DNA of 7,377 bases from Thermus kawarayensis JCM 12314 (GTDB taxonomy: Bacteria > Deinococcota > Deinococci > Deinococcales > Thermaceae), in assembly GCA_001311545.1 (NCBI GenBank), contig BBBL01000073.1:1-7377 (forward strand), given 5' to 3'. Made by a program: the position numbers and the translations under genes. The first letter of the stretch is position 1, and every line of letters begins with the position of its first letter. Positions 6,637 through 7,377 of the stretch are shown piece by piece. The notes below the pieces were generated by a model. It made no database searches and was not told the origin of the DNA. It worked only from the letters and a program-made list of their open reading frames with translations.

Positions 6637-7052
6637 ACGCACCTCCCTTGGCACACATCTGGCGCAGCTCCTCCAGGAACTCGCCCGGGGCCGGCTGCCG
6701 AAAAGCGGCCCACCTCTTCCCACGCCCCCTTGCGGAGGGCGAGGAAGACAAAGGTAGGGGTTCCGGGCACCCGGAAGCGCCGGACAAGCTCCTGCCCTTC
6801 CGGGGTTTCGGTGCCCACGGAGGCCACCACGAACCGCTCCTCCAAAAGGCGGCTCACGGCCGGGTCGGAGAGGACGAAGGTGTTCATCTGGTCGCAGTAG
6901 GGGCAGTGGGGGCTGTGGAAGTAGACCAGGACCATGCGCCCGTGGGCCTGGGCCAGGACCTGGGCCTGGGGCAAGGGATACCAGCGAGCGAAATCCGGGG
7001 CCGCCAGGGCCAGGCCCAGAAGGAGCATCCAAAGTACCCGGTATACGTACAT
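6629..7052 (-). CDS. soxW: SoxW-like periplasmic thioredoxin, one apparent frameshift
   Basis: Thioredoxin-fold protein exported by a short hydrophobic signal (MYVYRVLWMLLLGLALA). The active site is HSPHCPYCDQMN (CPYC), and the cis-proline loop is VPGTPTFVFL. These match SoxW, a periplasmic thiol-disulfide protein of Sox loci thought to keep Sox cysteines reduced. As written, the frame ends at 6633 with an odd tail (SAAGPGRVPGG). Removing one T from the run at 6701-6704 gives RFRQPAPGEFLEELRQMCAKGGACE, a normal helical C-terminus, ending in TAG at 6631-6629 and overlapping the soxY GTG by 8 bases. Restored length is 140 residues. It is the first gene of the operon. The ribosome site before its ATG is weak (GGCGGTG). 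Confidence 0.87.
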
Positions 7053-7088
7053 ACTTCACACCGCCTGGGTACACCCAAGGACATTTGT

Positions 7089-7118
7089 ACCTTACCCGCA
7101 GGTCAGGAAAAAAATCAA
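7089..7118 (-). promoter_or_regulatory. Candidate promoter of the sox operon
   Basis: Reading leftward, TTGATT (7118-7113) as -35 and TAAGGT (7094-7089) as -10 are separated by 18 bases. This fits the sigma-A pattern TTGACa/TAnnnT common in Thermus. The predicted start would be near 7082, giving a leader of about 30 bases before the soxW ATG. A short dyad TGGGT-AC-ACCCA (7066-7077) lies in that leader and could be an operator. TACAAA (7089-7084) is a second -10 option with worse spacing. Confidence 0.4.
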
Positions 7119-7207
7119 GAGCCCCGGGCGACAATCCCCCGTGTACTTATTCACAAGCCCCCTTCCCTTATCCCACACCGCCCGTTCATACCCCCAAAGA
7201 GTAAACG

Positions 7208-7226
7208 CCTTAAGCCAGGCTAAAGG
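7208..7226. promoter_or_regulatory. 19-bp dyad upstream of the cytochrome promoter
   Basis: CCTTAAGCC and GGCTAAAGG flank a single central A. Eight of nine positions pair. It ends 8 bases before the proposed -35 (7235), a normal place for an activator or repressor dimer. No coding sequence overlaps it. The binding protein is unknown; ArsR-type SoxR or a CRP-family activator are possibilities from the context only. Confidence 0.45.
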
Positions 7227-7234
7227 TACACCCC

Positions 7235-7263
7235 TTGACGGGGGGCTAGGGACAAACTACCCT
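7235..7263 (+). promoter_or_regulatory. Candidate promoter of the rightward cytochrome c gene
   Basis: TTGACG (7235-7240) matches the -35 consensus at five of six positions. TACCCT (7258-7263), 17 bases on, fits the loose TAnnnT form of the -10. Transcription would start near 7270, so the leader is only about 12 bases and the GGAGGG ribosome site (7271-7276) sits at its very 5' end. The -10 is weak, in keeping with a regulated promoter. Confidence 0.42.
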
Positions 7264-7278
7264 ATACCCCGGAGGGTA
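7258..7278. promoter_or_regulatory. CsoR/CstR-like operator candidate over -10 and ribosome site
   Basis: TACCCT at 7258-7263 is the exact inverted complement of AGGGTA at 7273-7278. A second overlapping half, TACCCC at 7265-7270, makes a tighter TACCC-N4-style pair with GGGTA at 7274-7278. G/C tracts edged by TA are the style of operators bound by CsoR-family tetramers, including the persulfide sensor CstR. It covers the proposed -10, start point and ribosome site, so a bound repressor would block expression. The regulator itself is not in this window. Confidence 0.35.
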
Positions 7279-7281
7279 AAG

Positions 7282-7377
7282 ATGAAGCGGACCCTTATGG
7301 CTTTCCTCCTTCTCGGCGGCCTGGCCTTCGCCCAGGCGGACGGCGCCAAGCTCTACGCCAGCTGCGCGGGTGCCACC
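7282..7377 (+). CDS. Class I cytochrome c, N-terminal fragment with one apparent frameshift
   Basis: The rightward ATG at 7282 follows GGAGGG by five bases. The product starts with a Sec signal (MKRTLMAFLLLGGLAFAQ) and then ADGAKLYASCAG, the usual opening of a small periplasmic cytochrome c. As written the next residues are Ala-Thr, but one more G in the run at 7368-7370 gives CAGCH, the heme c motif. The gene is cut by the right edge. A small cytochrome divergent from sox could take electrons from SoxXA and pass them to a terminal oxidase; this is inferred from position. The exact subfamily cannot be told from 32 residues. Confidence 0.75.
   Translation, partial: MKRTLMAFLLLGGLAFAQADGAKLYASCAGAT

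Larger units (their letters stand above)
7053..7281. other. Divergent intergenic region with regulatory dyads
   Basis: No gene is seen in these 229 bases, which separate the leftward sox operon from the rightward cytochrome c gene. The region is locally richer in A/T than the genes. It holds one promoter candidate in each direction and at least three inverted repeats: 7066-7077 (TGGGT, AC, ACCCA), 7208-7226 and 7258-7278. The arrangement fits joint control of the two transcription units by sulfur compounds or redox state, which is inference. Confidence 0.7.

Noticed and set aside
7041..7051. Overlapping GTATAC and GTAC palindromes at the soxW start
   Set aside because: They are short, lie in the first codons (Tyr-Val-Tyr), and are explained by coding sequence.
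1..7377. Insertion sequences, CRISPR arrays, tRNA or rRNA genes
   Set aside because: I looked for terminal repeats, transposase motifs, spaced direct repeats and tRNA-like arms and saw none; genes are tightly packed across almost the whole window.

Overview
This is high-GC DNA with the codon use and protein style of Thermus (Deinococcota): strong G/C third positions, GGAGG ribosome sites, short polar-free signal peptides and ATGA stop/start overlaps. The genus is inferred from the look of the proteins and the gene content, not from a database search. Almost the whole window is one leftward (minus-strand) periplasmic thiosulfate-oxidation (Sox) operon. In transcription order it reads soxW, soxY, soxZ, soxA1, soxX1, soxB, soxX2, soxA2, a secreted rhodanese, a secreted protein with two DUF302-like halves, and the first 27 codons of a Tat-exported protein cut by the left edge.

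Right end (about 7053-7377): a 229-bp divergent intergenic region carries a promoter candidate for the sox operon and one for a small rightward cytochrome c gene that is cut by the right edge. Between them are several dyads, including a 19-bp near-perfect one just upstream of the cytochrome -35 and a TACCC/GGGTA element between its -10 and start codon that resembles CsoR/CstR-family operators. Middle (about 2180-6636): the Sox core. SoxYZ carries the sulfur on the SoxY C-terminal GGCG arm. SoxXA cytochromes attach thiosulfate to that cysteine. SoxB hydrolyses the terminal sulfonate to sulfate. Two complete SoxXA pairs are present, one on each side of soxB and in mirror order (A-X-B-X-A). Left end (1-1367): accessory sulfur genes.

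A striking property of this copy is the number of single-base indels. Nine of the eleven genes read here as complete or nearly so need checking for this: soxW, soxY, soxX1, soxB (two), soxX2 (two), the rhodanese, the DUF302-like gene (five) and the rightward cytochrome each break frame, while only soxZ, soxA1 and soxA2 are open throughout. In every case restoring one base (or, at one soxX2 site, one or two) rebuilds a family-typical protein with an exact stop/start overlap to the next gene. Most are losses of a G/C base; the two clear gains are in A/T runs. This looks far more like sequencing or assembly error than gene decay, and the coordinates below give the reconstructed genes.
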